Shown: positions 18,236 to 26,871, counted from the first letter of the stretch. The stretch: 45,331 nucleotides of DNA from Paracoccaceae bacterium (GCA_947461435.1 CANHLE010000017.1:1-45331), one strand, 5' to 3'. A program made the numbers and translations. The notes: generated by a model not told the origin, from the sequence alone.

Positions 18236-18264
18236 CACCTAGGGTTTGGTTGCGGGCAAGTCAA
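18236..18264 (-). promoter_or_regulatory. Probable groESL promoter
   Basis: On the minus strand, TTGACT (18259-18264) is 17 bases from TAGGTG (18236-18241), just upstream of the CIRCE element. The same block contains CTTG followed by CCCTAGGT, resembling the sigma-32 form used by Rhodobacterales. HrcA and RpoH control could therefore be combined. The -10 is a weak match. Confidence 0.5.
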
Positions 18265-18364
18265 CACCCCAGACGATAAAATTCGCCTCCTTCGGCTATG
18301 TTTGGCTTTGCCAAAGGGGGGCTGCGTGCCAAGGTCGCATGTGGTGCAGGTGAAGAGGGTTGCG

Positions 18365-19363
18365 ATGCGGTTTTTTGGCATGATCATGGGGTCTTGGTTG
18401 GCTTTTGGCGGGGCGGTTTCGGCCCAGTGCATGGGGCAGGATCTGATCGCGGCCCTGCCCGCCGGCGATCTTGCACCGATCCGCGCGGCGGCGGATGCGG
18501 TGCCTTTCGCGGTGGGCAATCTGTGGCGCGCCACAAAGGGCGCAGAGGTGGCAACCCTGATCGGAACGCTGCATCTGGATGATCCACGGTTTGAAGATCT
18601 GATGCCGCGGCTGTTGCCTTTTGTGGACGACGCCGGCGCGATTTTGGTGGAGGCGGGCCCCAAGGAAGAGGCCGAGTTGAAGGCGCGGCTGGCCAAGGAC
18701 CCGTCTTTGCTGATCATCCCTTCGGGGCCGACCCTGCCCGAGATCTTGACCGAGGCCGACTGGGACAGGCTGACGCAGGCCATGGCGGCGCGCGGTGTTC
18801 CGGGGTTCATGGCCGCGAAACTGCGGCCTTGGTATTTGTCCATGCTGCTGTCCGTCCCGCCTTGCGCGATGGCGGGCGGTGCCATTCCCAACGGGCTGGA
18901 CCAAAGATTGATGGCGTCTGCGACGGACCGGGGGCTGCCCATCGCGGCATTGGAACCTTATGACACGGCCTTCAAGCTGTTTCAGGACGGAAACCCGGAC
19001 GAGCAAATCACCCTGCTGTTGGCCGCCCTTGCCGCCGAGGGGCAAAGCGAGGACATGACCGCGACGATGATCAACAGCTATTTCGCCGAGGATACCCGGC
19101 TGAGTTGGGAATTTACCAAGGTCTGGACAAAGACCTTGCCGGGATATGATCCGGCGGTGGCCGAGATGGAATTTGCCTTGATGGAAGAAAGTTTGATGAC
19201 CTCTCGGAATGTGGCGTGGATCCCGGTGATCGAAGGGGCGATGGCCCAGCAGGAGGGACCCCTTGTCATTGCCTTTGGCGCATTGCATTTGGCGGGTGAA
19301 CAGGGTGTATTGAACCTGCTGAAACAACGCGGCTTCACGGTGGAGCGGATCGAGGTTCAATGA
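18365..19363 (+). CDS. TraB/GumN family protein, exported
   Basis: The 332-residue protein starts with a signal peptide (MRFFGMIMGSWLAFGGAVSA) and has the TraB/GumN hallmarks. These are an early VATLIGTLHLDDPRF (GTLH), a VEAGPKEEAEL acidic block and the late VIAFGALHLAGEQGVLNLL (GxxHLxGxxG). The family is related to Tiki metalloproteases, with the two GxxH motifs as proposed metal sites. Bacterial function is unproven. The ATG at 18365 follows AAGAGGG; the upstream in-frame extension overlaps the groES control region. It overlaps the next gene by ATGA. Confidence 0.87.
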   Translation: MRFFGMIMGSWLAFGGAVSAQCMGQDLIAALPAGDLAPIRAAADAVPFAVGNLWRATKGAEVATLIGTLHLDDPRFEDLMPRLLPFVDDAGAILVEAGPKEEAELKARLAKDPSLLIIPSGPTLPEILTEADWDRLTQAMAARGVPGFMAAKLRPWYLSMLLSVPPCAMAGGAIPNGLDQRLMASATDRGLPIAALEPYDTAFKLFQDGNPDEQITLLLAALAAEGQSEDMTATMINSYFAEDTRLSWEFTKVWTKTLPGYDPAVAEMEFALMEESLMTSRNVAWIPVIEGAMAQQEGPLVIAFGALHLAGEQGVLNLLKQRGFTVERIEVQ

Positions 19364-20106
19364 CATTCGCACACCACCGTCTGATCCGCATGACGGTGTT
19401 GGATTTTGGCCTTTTCGACGTGGGCCCCGGCAAGCGGCTGATCGGAATTCCGGGCTTTCTGCTTGAAACCGATCTGGGGGCGAAAATTCTGGTCGATACC
19501 GGGTTTGACCCTTTGTATGCCGCCGATTATTCGGCCGCAGATCTGCGCGATGGTCTGGCAGGCTTTGGCCGGTTGGTCGGGTTTTCAGCCCATCAGACGC
19601 TGGAAGGCCAGTTGGCCGTTTTGGGCCTGCGCCCAAGCGACATCACGGCGCTGATTCTGACGCATGGGCATATCGACCATGTCGGCAGTTTGCCGATGCT
19701 GACCTGCCCGGTTTACCTGACGCGGGCCGAACGGGCCGAGGATCGGCCGTTGTATTTTGGCGCATCGCGGCCGGTGGACTGGCCGAAGGTGACCTATCAT
19801 CTGATCGACGCGGACACAGATCTGGCCCAAGGGCTGACATTGCTGCCCACGCCCGGACATACGCCCGGCCATCTGTCGTTGCTGGTCACCCTGCCGGGGG
19901 GGCAAACCCTGATTCTGGCCGCCGATGCCATCAACCGCGCGTCAGAGCCTGCCGAGGGCTTTGCCGATGCGATGGACCCGGAGCGGGCGGCGGTTTCAGC
20001 CCAAAGATTGTTTGATCTGGCCCAGCAGCGCGGGGCGCAGATCTTGTTTGGACATGAACCAAGCCAGTGGCCGATCTGGCCCAAAGCCCCGCAGCCATGG
20101 CCGTAA
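19360..20106 (+). CDS. Metallo-beta-lactamase fold hydrolase, AHL-lactonase-like
   Basis: The 248-residue protein resembles the AiiA/AttM lactonase group. Metal ligands are visible as H102-x-H104-x-D106-H107 (THGHIDHVG), H167 in TPGHTPGH, D189 in LAADA and H232 in FGHEP, with the same spacing as AiiA. The catalytic-helper Tyr that follows the Asp by three in AiiA is Asn here (N192), so lactonase activity on acyl-homoserine lactones is uncertain. No signal peptide is seen. An internal ATG at 19390 is possible but the overlap start (ATGA) is favoured. It overlaps the EamA gene after it by 10 bases. Confidence 0.8.
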   Translation: MTFAHHRLIRMTVLDFGLFDVGPGKRLIGIPGFLLETDLGAKILVDTGFDPLYAADYSAADLRDGLAGFGRLVGFSAHQTLEGQLAVLGLRPSDITALILTHGHIDHVGSLPMLTCPVYLTRAERAEDRPLYFGASRPVDWPKVTYHLIDADTDLAQGLTLLPTPGHTPGHLSLLVTLPGGQTLILAADAINRASEPAEGFADAMDPERAAVSAQRLFDLAQQRGAQILFGHEPSQWPIWPKAPQPWP

Positions 20107-20975
20107 CATCGTCGCATCGCAAAGGCGTGCTTTTGTTGCTGGGGGCCACCTTGGCATGGAGCACGGCGGGCCTGTTTGCCCGCGCCATTCACATGGACGC
20201 CCCCACCATGACGCTGTGGCGCGCGCCCTTTGGGGCCTTGGGTCTTTTGGCCGTGATCTTGTGGATGCAGGGCCGCGAGGGCCTGCGCGATTTCGGCAGG
20301 CTGGGCTGGACCGGGGCCGGATATGCGGCCGCGTCGGGGTTGGGGATGTTGTTTTTCATGGCGGCGCTGAAGGGCACGACGATTGCCCATATGTCGATCA
20401 TCTATGCCACCTTGCCCTTTGTGGCCGGGGCCATCGGCTGGGCGGTGATGCGCGAGAGGCCGTCCCTGTCGGCCATGGTGGCGGCGATTGTGGCGCTGTG
20501 CGGATCGGTTGTGATGGTGGGGCTGGGCGGCGACGGGCATTTGTTTGGCGATCTGATGTCGCTGGGCATGGTGGTTTCCATGGCGGTGATGATTGTGATC
20601 GCCCGCGCCCGCCCCGGGCTGCCCACCATGGCGGCAGGGGCGCTGTCGGCGATGATCACGCCGTTGTTCTGTTTGCCCTTTGCCACACTAGGCTGGGCGC
20701 CGGCGGACCAGATCCTTTTGCTGGCCGGATTTGGCATCTTGAACAGCACCATCGGGTTTGCGCTGTTCATCCTTGGCTCTCGCTATTTGCCGCCGATCGA
20801 GACGGCACTGATTTCGGCGCTGGAAGTGCCGATGACGCCGTTCTGGGTGTGGTTGGTCTTTTCCGAAACACCCAGCCTGCCCACCTTGATCGGGGGCGGA
20901 TTGGTGATGCTGGCGGTGCTGGGCCATATCGTGCTGCACGCCCAGAAAGAGCCGCCGACCCCGACGATCCCGTAA
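20097..20975 (+). CDS. EamA family (DMT superfamily) transporter
   Basis: The 292-residue membrane protein has about ten hydrophobic helices forming two EamA repeats (KGVLLLLGATLAWSTAGLFA at the start, LISALEVPMTPFWVWLVFSE in the second). The substrate is unknown; the superfamily exports amino acids, metabolites and drugs. It has no riboswitch or other clue, unlike the DMT gene at 12614. The start within the upstream MBL gene's 3' end supports co-translation as the third gene of the TraB/MBL/EamA set. Confidence 0.88.
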   Translation: MAVTSSHRKGVLLLLGATLAWSTAGLFARAIHMDAPTMTLWRAPFGALGLLAVILWMQGREGLRDFGRLGWTGAGYAAASGLGMLFFMAALKGTTIAHMSIIYATLPFVAGAIGWAVMRERPSLSAMVAAIVALCGSVVMVGLGGDGHLFGDLMSLGMVVSMAVMIVIARARPGLPTMAAGALSAMITPLFCLPFATLGWAPADQILLLAGFGILNSTIGFALFILGSRYLPPIETALISALEVPMTPFWVWLVFSETPSLPTLIGGGLVMLAVLGHIVLHAQKEPPTPTIP

Positions 20976-20993
20976 AGGGCCGAGGCTTGCTGT

Positions 20994-21026
20994 TGCTGCA
21001 ATGCAGCATGCCGCGCAATGCGGGCA
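20994..21026. repeat. Two adjacent dyads upstream of ppaC
   Basis: TGCTGCA-A-TGCAGCA (20994-21008) is a perfect 7-bp dyad. It abuts TGCC(G)CGCA-A-TGCGGGCA (21009-21026), an 8-bp dyad with one bulged base. No T tract follows, so this is not a simple terminator. It may be a protein binding site or an RNA structure in the ppaC leader, about 70 bases before the start codon. Confidence 0.35.
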
Positions 21027-21097
21027 GGCCCCCCGTGACAAGGCGGGCGGGCTTCGGTATACGGCGCGCAAATTCACCTTCGCAGATAGGGTTTCCC

Positions 21098-22018
21098 ATG
21101 ACCACGCTTGTCTTCGGCCACAAATCCCCCGACACCGATTCCACCGGCAGCCCGATCATCTGGGCCTGGTACCTGAACGAGGTGAAGGGCCAGCCTGCCG
21201 AGGCCGTTTTGTTGGGCGAGCCCAATACCGAAGCGGCCTTTGTCATCAAGCATTGGGACTGCCCCAAGCCGCGCATCGTGGCCGCCATCGCCGACGGAAC
21301 CAAGGCGGTGATCGTGGATACCAACAACCCGGCCGAACTGCCCGCCAATATCAATGCGCTGGACGTGCTGGCGATCATTGACCATCACAAGTTGGTGGGC
21401 GGTATCGAAACCAAGGGGCCGATTGACATCACCATGCGCCCGCTGGCCTGCACCGCCACGATCATGCATGATCTGATGGGCGCGGATGCCCAGCGGATGC
21501 CGGACTGGGTCAAGGGGCTGATGCTGTCGTGTATCTTGTCCGATACGCTGGAATTCCGCAGCCCGACGACCACCGATCACGACAAGGCGCTGGCCCAAAA
21601 ACTCGCCGCCGATCTGGGCATGTCGATTTCCGATTATGCCGCCAAGTTGTTCGAAGCGAAGTCGGATGTGGGGGCCTTTTCGGATGCCGAATTGCTGCGC
21701 ATGGACAGCAAGGAATACACCGTTGCGGGCAAGGAATTGCGGGTTTCGGTGTTGGAAACCACGGCGCCGAAGGTGGTGCTGGACCGCAAGGCATCGCTGA
21801 TGGCATCGATGGTGGGCGTGGCCAAAGAAGACGGCGCAGATCAGGTTTTGCTGTTTGTCGTGGATATCTTGAAAGAAGAGGCCACGCTTTTGGTGCCAAA
21901 CGATCTGGTCAAGCAAATGGCCGAAGCGTCTTTTGGGTGCAAGGTGACAGGCGATACCGTGGTTTTGCCCGGCATCATGAGCCGCAAGAAGCAGATCATT
22001 CCGGCCTTGAAGCTGTAA
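21098..22018 (+). CDS. ppaC: Family II (manganese-dependent) inorganic pyrophosphatase
   Basis: PpaC hydrolyses pyrophosphate to phosphate, pulling biosynthetic reactions forward. The 306-residue protein has the DHH-family sites GHKSPDTDST (H8, D12, D14), VDTNNPAE and DHHK (95-98). Its C-terminal DHHA2 domain has RKASLMASMVGV and ends with SRKKQIIPALKL. The start at 21098 matches the family N-terminus; a much longer in-frame opening to 19925 runs across two other genes and is not real. A terminator follows. Confidence 0.96.
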   Translation: MTTLVFGHKSPDTDSTGSPIIWAWYLNEVKGQPAEAVLLGEPNTEAAFVIKHWDCPKPRIVAAIADGTKAVIVDTNNPAELPANINALDVLAIIDHHKLVGGIETKGPIDITMRPLACTATIMHDLMGADAQRMPDWVKGLMLSCILSDTLEFRSPTTTDHDKALAQKLAADLGMSISDYAAKLFEAKSDVGAFSDAELLRMDSKEYTVAGKELRVSVLETTAPKVVLDRKASLMASMVGVAKEDGADQVLLFVVDILKEEATLLVPNDLVKQMAEASFGCKVTGDTVVLPGIMSRKKQIIPALKL

Positions 22019-22043
22019 TCGCCTGATTTCGGCGCAAAGGAAC

Positions 22044-22073
22044 AAAGGGCCATGGGAAACCGTGGCCCTTTTT
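22044..22073 (+). terminator. Rho-independent terminator after ppaC
   Basis: AAAGGGCCATGG, loop GAAA, CCGTGGCCCTTTTT forms a 12-bp stem (with one A-G mismatch) and a T tract, 26 bases after the ppaC stop. Confidence 0.88.
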
Positions 22074-22107
22074 GGCATAGTTTCCCAAACCACAAAGGAT
22101 ACTGACC

Positions 22108-22998
22108 ATGACCGAGATCATCGCAAACCTTGCCCAGTTGAATGGGCGCCATGATGTGGTGTTTTGTGATCTTTGGGGCTGTTTGCACAACGGCGTGGCC
22201 CCGTTTCCACAAGCGGTTTCGGCCTTGCAGGCCTATCGGCAGGCGGGCGGCAAGGTGGTTTTGTTGACCAACGCCCCGCGGCCCAAATCGTCGGTTGCGG
22301 CGCAACTGACGCGCATGGGCGTGCCCGCTGACGTTTGGGACGAGATCGTCACCTCGGGTGATGCGGCGCAGTTTGCCATGTTGTCCGGGGCGGTGGGGCG
22401 AAAGGTGGCCTTTATCGGGGCGGACAAGGACATGCCGTTTTTCACCGACTTTGCCGACGATCTGGCCGCCTTCGCCCAGCGCCAACCGCCCATCGACATT
22501 GTGCCGATGGACCAGGCCGAGGGGATTATCTGCACAGGGCTGCGCGATGATCTTGTGGAAACGCCGGCCGATTATCATGCGGCCTTGCTGATGGGAAAAA
22601 CCTTGGGTTTGCCGCTGCTTTGCGCCAATCCCGATATCATTGTGGATTTCGGGGACAGGCGGCTGTATTGCGCGGGCGCGCTGGCGGCAGAGTACGAAAA
22701 GATGGGGGGCAAGGCGCTGTATTTCGGCAAGCCCCATCCCCCGATCTACGATCTGGCGCGGCGGCGCCTTGGCGCTTTGGGTTTGCCAGACGATGCCCGC
22801 ATCTTGTGCATTGGCGATGGCATTTCCACCGATGTTCAGGGCGGCCAGTCGGAAGGGTTGGACACGTTGTTTGTGACCGGGGGCATTGCGGCGGCAGAGT
22901 TTGGGCCGGATGCGGACAGCCCCGACGCGGCCTTGTTGGCGGGGTGGCTGAAGGAAAAGGTGACCTACGCCACCTATGCCATCGGGCATCTGCGGTGA
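22108..22998 (+). CDS. HAD superfamily hydrolase, class IIA (TIGR01459-like)
   Basis: The 296-residue protein has motif I as VVFCDLWGCLHNG, with the nucleophile D21. The usual second Asp (D+2) is W23. The class IIA cap follows (VVLLTNAPRPKSSVAAQL), and the C-terminal motif IV is CIGDGISTDVQGG. The DxWG variation fits the alphaproteobacterial TIGR01459 group. Substrate is not known, and loss of the D+2 acid raises the question of whether it is a phosphatase. The start has an AAAGGA ribosome site. Confidence 0.88.
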   Translation: MTEIIANLAQLNGRHDVVFCDLWGCLHNGVAPFPQAVSALQAYRQAGGKVVLLTNAPRPKSSVAAQLTRMGVPADVWDEIVTSGDAAQFAMLSGAVGRKVAFIGADKDMPFFTDFADDLAAFAQRQPPIDIVPMDQAEGIICTGLRDDLVETPADYHAALLMGKTLGLPLLCANPDIIVDFGDRRLYCAGALAAEYEKMGGKALYFGKPHPPIYDLARRRLGALGLPDDARILCIGDGISTDVQGGQSEGLDTLFVTGGIAAAEFGPDADSPDAALLAGWLKEKVTYATYAIGHLR

Positions 22999-23004
22999 AT
23001 CAAG

Positions 23005-23019
23005 CGTAACAAAATTACG
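23005..23019. repeat. Short inverted repeat in the HAD-MaoC intergenic region
   Basis: CGTAA-CAAAA-TTACG is a perfect 5-bp inverted repeat, seven bases after the HAD gene stop. No T tract follows. It could be an operator half-site pair for the downstream gene at 23115, but nothing else supports this. Confidence 0.25.
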
Positions 23020-23114
23020 TCAGACGGGCCAATATCCTACAAATCGTGCGCGGCCTTGTTGCGCCGCGATGCAGCATTTGATAGGGGTGATGCAGTTCAC
23101 CGGGAATCTGGCCC

Positions 23115-23558
23115 ATGCTTGACAATCAACCGCGCGGCACGATCTGCATCGAAGACATCGAGATCGGGATGTCGAGGTCTTTGCAAAAGACCGTGACGGA
23201 CCGCGATATCGAACTTTTCGCCGAGGTTTCGACGGATCGCAATCCGGTGCATCTGGACGAGGCCTATGCGCGCGATACGATGTTTGAGGGCCGCATTGCC
23301 CATGGCATGTTGACGGCGTCCTTGATCTCGGCCGTGATTGGCGAGCAACTGCCGGGGCATGGCACCGTCTATTTGGGGCAGTCGTTGAAATTCATGGCGC
23401 CGGTTCGACCGGGCGATGTGGTGTGCGCCGAAGTGAAAGTGACATCCATCGATCACGCCAAACGCCGCGTGACCCTTGAAACCCACTGCACAGTGGGCAA
23501 TACGGTTGTCTTGAAAGGCGAAGCGCTTGTTTTGGCGCCGAGCCGCAAGTTCGACTGA
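23115..23558 (+). CDS. MaoC-like dehydratase/hydratase
   Basis: The 147-residue hotdog-fold protein contains the R-hydratase motif DRNPVHLDEAYARDTMFEGR (about 42-61), followed by IAHGMLTASLIS. These supply the catalytic Asp and His seen in MaoC/PhaJ enzymes. PhaJ-type members hydrate enoyl-CoA to (R)-3-hydroxyacyl-CoA. The substrate here is inferred only at the level of enoyl thioesters. The gene precedes ribF by 24 bases on the same strand, so they may share a transcript, without an obvious functional link. Confidence 0.88.
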   Translation: MLDNQPRGTICIEDIEIGMSRSLQKTVTDRDIELFAEVSTDRNPVHLDEAYARDTMFEGRIAHGMLTASLISAVIGEQLPGHGTVYLGQSLKFMAPVRPGDVVCAEVKVTSIDHAKRRVTLETHCTVGNTVVLKGEALVLAPSRKFD

Positions 23559-23582
23559 CGGGACGCCCGTCGCAGGGGTTCG

Positions 23583-24506
23583 ATGCGGATTTACAAGGAC
23601 TGGAATTGGGTCGATGCGCAGGCACGCGGTGCCGCTGTGGCCATGGGCAATTTCGATGGGATTCACCTTGGCCATCAAAAGGTCATCGACATTGCCCGGT
23701 CCAAGGGCCCCTTGGGACTGGTCACCTTTGAGCCGCATCCAAGGCAGGTGTTTCAGCCGGACGCCGCCCCGTTTCGGTTGATGAATTCCGAAGCGCGGGC
23801 GAACCGGTTGGCCAAGCTGGGTGTTGAAACCCTGTTCGAATTGCCCTTCAACAAGCTGTTGGCCGGGATGGACCCCGACACCTTTGCGGCCAAGATTCTG
23901 GCGGATGCCTTGGGTGTGGCGCATGTCGTGGTTGGAGCCGACTTTCGGTTTGGCAAAAACCGCGCGGGCCATGCCGAGGATCTGATGCGGCTTGGCGCGG
24001 CGCATGGATTTGACGTGACGATCGCCGATCTGGTGATGGACGGGGCGCGCGAAGTTTCGTCCACCGCGATCCGCACCGCGCTGGCAGAGGGCAACCCACG
24101 GGCGGCGGCTGCGATGTTGGGGCATTTGCACCGGATCGAGGGAGAGGTCATTCACGGCGAAAAGCGGGGCCGCGAATTGGGCTATCCGACGGCGAACATG
24201 TCTGTCTCGGGGCTGCATCTGCCAAAGTTTGGCGTTTATGCGGTGAAGGTCGATGTTTTGACGGGGCCCCATGAAGGATCGTATCACGGCGCTGCCAGCC
24301 TTGGCGTGCGGCCCCAGTTCGGCGGCGACGTGCCGAACCTTGAGACCTTCTTTTTTGACTTCAAGGGCGATTTATATGGCCATCACCTGTCGGTGGCTTT
24401 GGTGGAATATCTGCGCCCCGAGATGAAGTTTGACGGTCTGCCCGGCCTGTTGGACCAGATGGCCGCCGATTGCACCCGCGCCCGCGATATCCTTTCGGCG
24501 GTCTGA
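23583..24506 (+). CDS. ribF: Bifunctional riboflavin kinase / FAD synthetase
   Basis: RibF phosphorylates riboflavin to FMN and adenylylates FMN to FAD. The 307-residue protein has the FAD synthetase nucleotidyltransferase start GNFDGIHLGHQ (22-32), VGADFRFGKNR and SSTAIRTALAEGN. A C-terminal flavokinase domain follows with RIEGEVIHGEKRGRELGYPT. It complements the riboflavin transporter at 12614. An AGGGG ribosome site precedes the ATG. Confidence 0.97.
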   Translation: MRIYKDWNWVDAQARGAAVAMGNFDGIHLGHQKVIDIARSKGPLGLVTFEPHPRQVFQPDAAPFRLMNSEARANRLAKLGVETLFELPFNKLLAGMDPDTFAAKILADALGVAHVVVGADFRFGKNRAGHAEDLMRLGAAHGFDVTIADLVMDGAREVSSTAIRTALAEGNPRAAAAMLGHLHRIEGEVIHGEKRGRELGYPTANMSVSGLHLPKFGVYAVKVDVLTGPHEGSYHGAASLGVRPQFGGDVPNLETFFFDFKGDLYGHHLSVALVEYLRPEMKFDGLPGLLDQMAADCTRARDILSAV

Positions 24507-24569
24507 CGGCGCAGAATAATTCATGCCGCCCCCCTTCCCTTTTGGCGCGCCCCACAGCAGGTTGACCCC

Positions 24570-25022
24570 ATGACACAACTGCGTCCGAACTTCTGGGAGA
24601 CCATTGCCCTTTCCAAGATGACCGCCCCCGAATGGGAGGCGCTGTGTGACGGCTGCGGTAAATGCTGTTTGCAGAAACTGGAATACGAAGACACGGGCGA
24701 AGTGGAATACACCCGCGTGGCCTGCAAGCTGCTGGATGGCGAAAGCTGCCGCTGCGCGCAATATCCGATCCGGCACCAATTTGTGCCAGATTGCGTGCGC
24801 CTGTCGCCCAAAACGCTGCCAAAGATTGCCTATTGGCTGCCGAAAACCTGTGCTTACAAATTGTTGCACGAAGGCAAGCCGCTGCAGGATTGGCACCCGT
24901 TGATCAGCGGCGACCCGGAAACAACCCATTCTTCGGGCAATTCGGTGCGGGGATGGACGATCCCTGAATTCGAGGTCGATGAAGAAGACTGGGATCAATA
25001 CACCATTGAGGAAGAGCTGTGA
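24570..25022 (+). CDS. YcgN family (UPF0260) cysteine-cluster protein
   Basis: The 150-residue protein carries the cysteine-rich pattern of the YcgN/YkgJ group: LCDGCGKCCLQKL, ACKLLDGESCRC, FVPDC and KTCAY. The spacing suggests a zinc or iron-sulfur site. The function is not established. The C-terminus is strongly acidic (VDEEDWDQYTIEEEL). It overlaps the threonine aldolase start by one base (TGATG). Confidence 0.88.
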   Translation: MTQLRPNFWETIALSKMTAPEWEALCDGCGKCCLQKLEYEDTGEVEYTRVACKLLDGESCRCAQYPIRHQFVPDCVRLSPKTLPKIAYWLPKTCAYKLLHEGKPLQDWHPLISGDPETTHSSGNSVRGWTIPEFEVDEEDWDQYTIEEEL

Positions 25023-26053
25023 TGTGGTTCACGTCTGACAATGCTTCGGGCGGGGCCCCGCAGATCATGGCGGCCCTTGCCCGCGCTAACGAGGGATATG
25101 CCCGCAGCTATGGGGCGGATGCCATCATGGACCGCGTGCGCACGCGCCTGCGCGAGGTTTTTGAGGCGCCAGAGGCGGCGGTGTATCTGGTGGCGACGGG
25201 GACGGCGGCCAATGCCTTGGCGCTGTCGCTGCATACCGCGCCCTGGATGGCCGTTTTCGCCCATGGCGATGCGCATATCGCGGTGGATGAATGCGGCGCG
25301 CCGGAGTTCTTTACCAGCGGCGCCAAGATGATTGCCGTCGGCGGCGCGAACGGAAAGATGACGCCGGACAGTTTGGGCGCTGCTTTGAACCGGGTGGGCC
25401 AAGCGGGCGTGCACGGGGTGCAACATGGCATGCTGTCGGTCACCAATGTGACCGAAGCGGGCACGGTTTACACCCCCGCCGAGGTGGCGGCGCTGACCGC
25501 TTTGGCAAAGGCAAAAGGCATGGCCTGCCATCTGGACGGCGCAAGATTTGCCAATGCGCTGGTCGCCACGGGGGCCAAAGCAGCCGAGATGACCTGGAAG
25601 GCGGGGATCGATGTCGTGTCTTTTGGCGGCACGAAAAACGGCTGCCTTGGGGTGGAGGCCGTGGTGATCTTTGATCCGGCCAAGGCTTGGGAGTTTGAGC
25701 TTCGCCGCAAGCGGGCGGGTCATCTGTTTTCCAAGCACCGGTTCCTGTCGGCCCAGATGGAGGCCTATCTGGAGGGCGATCTGTGGCTGACATTGGCAGC
25801 GCAGGCCAATGCCATGGGGGCCGCCTTGGTGACGGGGCTGCAGGGCGTGGCGGGCGCGCGTCTGTTGCATCCGGCCCCCGCCAACATGCTGTTTGCAGAA
25901 TGGAACGCGGGCACCCATGCACGGGCCGAATCCAAAGGGGCGATGTATTACGCCATGCCAGCCGCCGAGGGCCGTGAGGCCGCGCGTCTGGTGGCCAGTT
26001 GGTCGACAACCACAGCGGATGTCGACGCTCTGGTGGCCGCGCTGAAGCCTTAA
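25022..26053 (+). CDS. ltaE: Low-specificity L-threonine aldolase
   Basis: LtaE cleaves L-threonine (and allo-threonine) to glycine and acetaldehyde with PLP. The 343-residue protein begins MWFTSDNASGGAPQIMAALA. It has VATGTAANALAL, the conserved CHLDGARFANAL and the PLP lysine in VSFGGTKNGCLG. An upstream GTG at 25019 is open, but the ATG at 25022, which overlaps the previous stop, is favoured. The gene ends by sharing TTAA with the stop of the opposite gene. Confidence 0.93.
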   Translation: MWFTSDNASGGAPQIMAALARANEGYARSYGADAIMDRVRTRLREVFEAPEAAVYLVATGTAANALALSLHTAPWMAVFAHGDAHIAVDECGAPEFFTSGAKMIAVGGANGKMTPDSLGAALNRVGQAGVHGVQHGMLSVTNVTEAGTVYTPAEVAALTALAKAKGMACHLDGARFANALVATGAKAAEMTWKAGIDVVSFGGTKNGCLGVEAVVIFDPAKAWEFELRRKRAGHLFSKHRFLSAQMEAYLEGDLWLTLAAQANAMGAALVTGLQGVAGARLLHPAPANMLFAEWNAGTHARAESKGAMYYAMPAAEGREAARLVASWSTTTADVDALVAALKP

Positions 26054-26871
26054 GCCGCGTCGAGATGGCGCTGCAAGGGGGGGGCGACGGCCCCGGCATG
26101 GGTGATGGTCACCATATGGCCCGCGCCCGGCACGACAAGGCGCTGTGATTTTGGCAAACGGGCCAGCAAGGCAGAATGGACCGCCGAGACGATGGGCGGG
26201 CTGATCGCGCCTTCGACGAGCAGAACCGGAACCGAGACAGCCTCCATCCCCCCCGGACGCAGCAATTGCGCCTGATCGTCCAGCAATGTGGGATTTTGGC
26301 GCGCGATCAGGTGGATGCGGTCCAGCATATAGTTGCGGGTTCGGGTCGGGATATCTTCAAGCCCATCGCCGGTGCCCCAATCGGCGTGGAACATGCGCAG
26401 CGCAGCGTCGGGCTGACCGGCGGCGATCAAATCGGCAAAAGCCAGATGGCGGGCCTGAAACGGCGCAAAGGCGGGATCGCCCGCGGCGCCGGCGGCGGCA
26501 AACAGAACGGGTTCGACCAAGGTCAGGCTGCGCACCAGATCGGGACGTTCCAGCGCGATGCGCAGCGCCAAGGTGCCGCCAAAGCTGTGACCGAACAGGT
26601 CAACCGCGCGCCCCTGCCCGGCATATTCGGCCACGCGGACCGATTCGTCGAAGGCTTGATCATGCAGCGGGCGCGATTGATCCCACAGGCTGCCCTTGCC
26701 GTGTTCGGGTTGATCGGGGGCAAAGATCGTGATCCGCCGCATCAAGGAGGCCAGACCAGACCAGGCCCCCCCATGCGCCAGCGAACAATGCAGCGCCACC
26801 ACGGGGCGGGGCGCGCCGCAATCAAAGACGCGGGTCGGGGGAAGATGCGCGGGCAGGCTATCGTGGGTCAT
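26050..26871 (-). CDS. Alpha/beta hydrolase family protein
   Basis: The 273-residue cytoplasmic protein has the alpha/beta hydrolase elements ALHCSLAHGGAW (oxyanion region), the nucleophile GHSFGG and the catalytic His in PGAGHMVTI. The acid residue is probably in VLLVEGAISPP, where the usual DxxI position reads EGAISP. Substrate is unknown. The ATG at 26871 follows AGGAAAG; an in-frame extension to 26940 is less likely. It is tail-to-tail with ltaE and divergent from prs. Confidence 0.85.
   Translation of the reverse strand: MTHDSLPAHLPPTRVFDCGAPRPVVALHCSLAHGGAWSGLASLMRRITIFAPDQPEHGKGSLWDQSRPLHDQAFDESVRVAEYAGQGRAVDLFGHSFGGTLALRIALERPDLVRSLTLVEPVLFAAAGAAGDPAFAPFQARHLAFADLIAAGQPDAALRMFHADWGTGDGLEDIPTRTRNYMLDRIHLIARQNPTLLDDQAQLLRPGGMEAVSVPVLLVEGAISPPIVSAVHSALLARLPKSQRLVVPGAGHMVTITHAGAVAPPLQRHLDAA

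Noticed and set aside
19925-21097. A long in-frame extension of ppaC upstream to 19925
   Set aside because: It runs through the MBL and EamA genes in another frame, and the PpaC N-terminus GHKSPDTDST begins just after the ATG at 21098.
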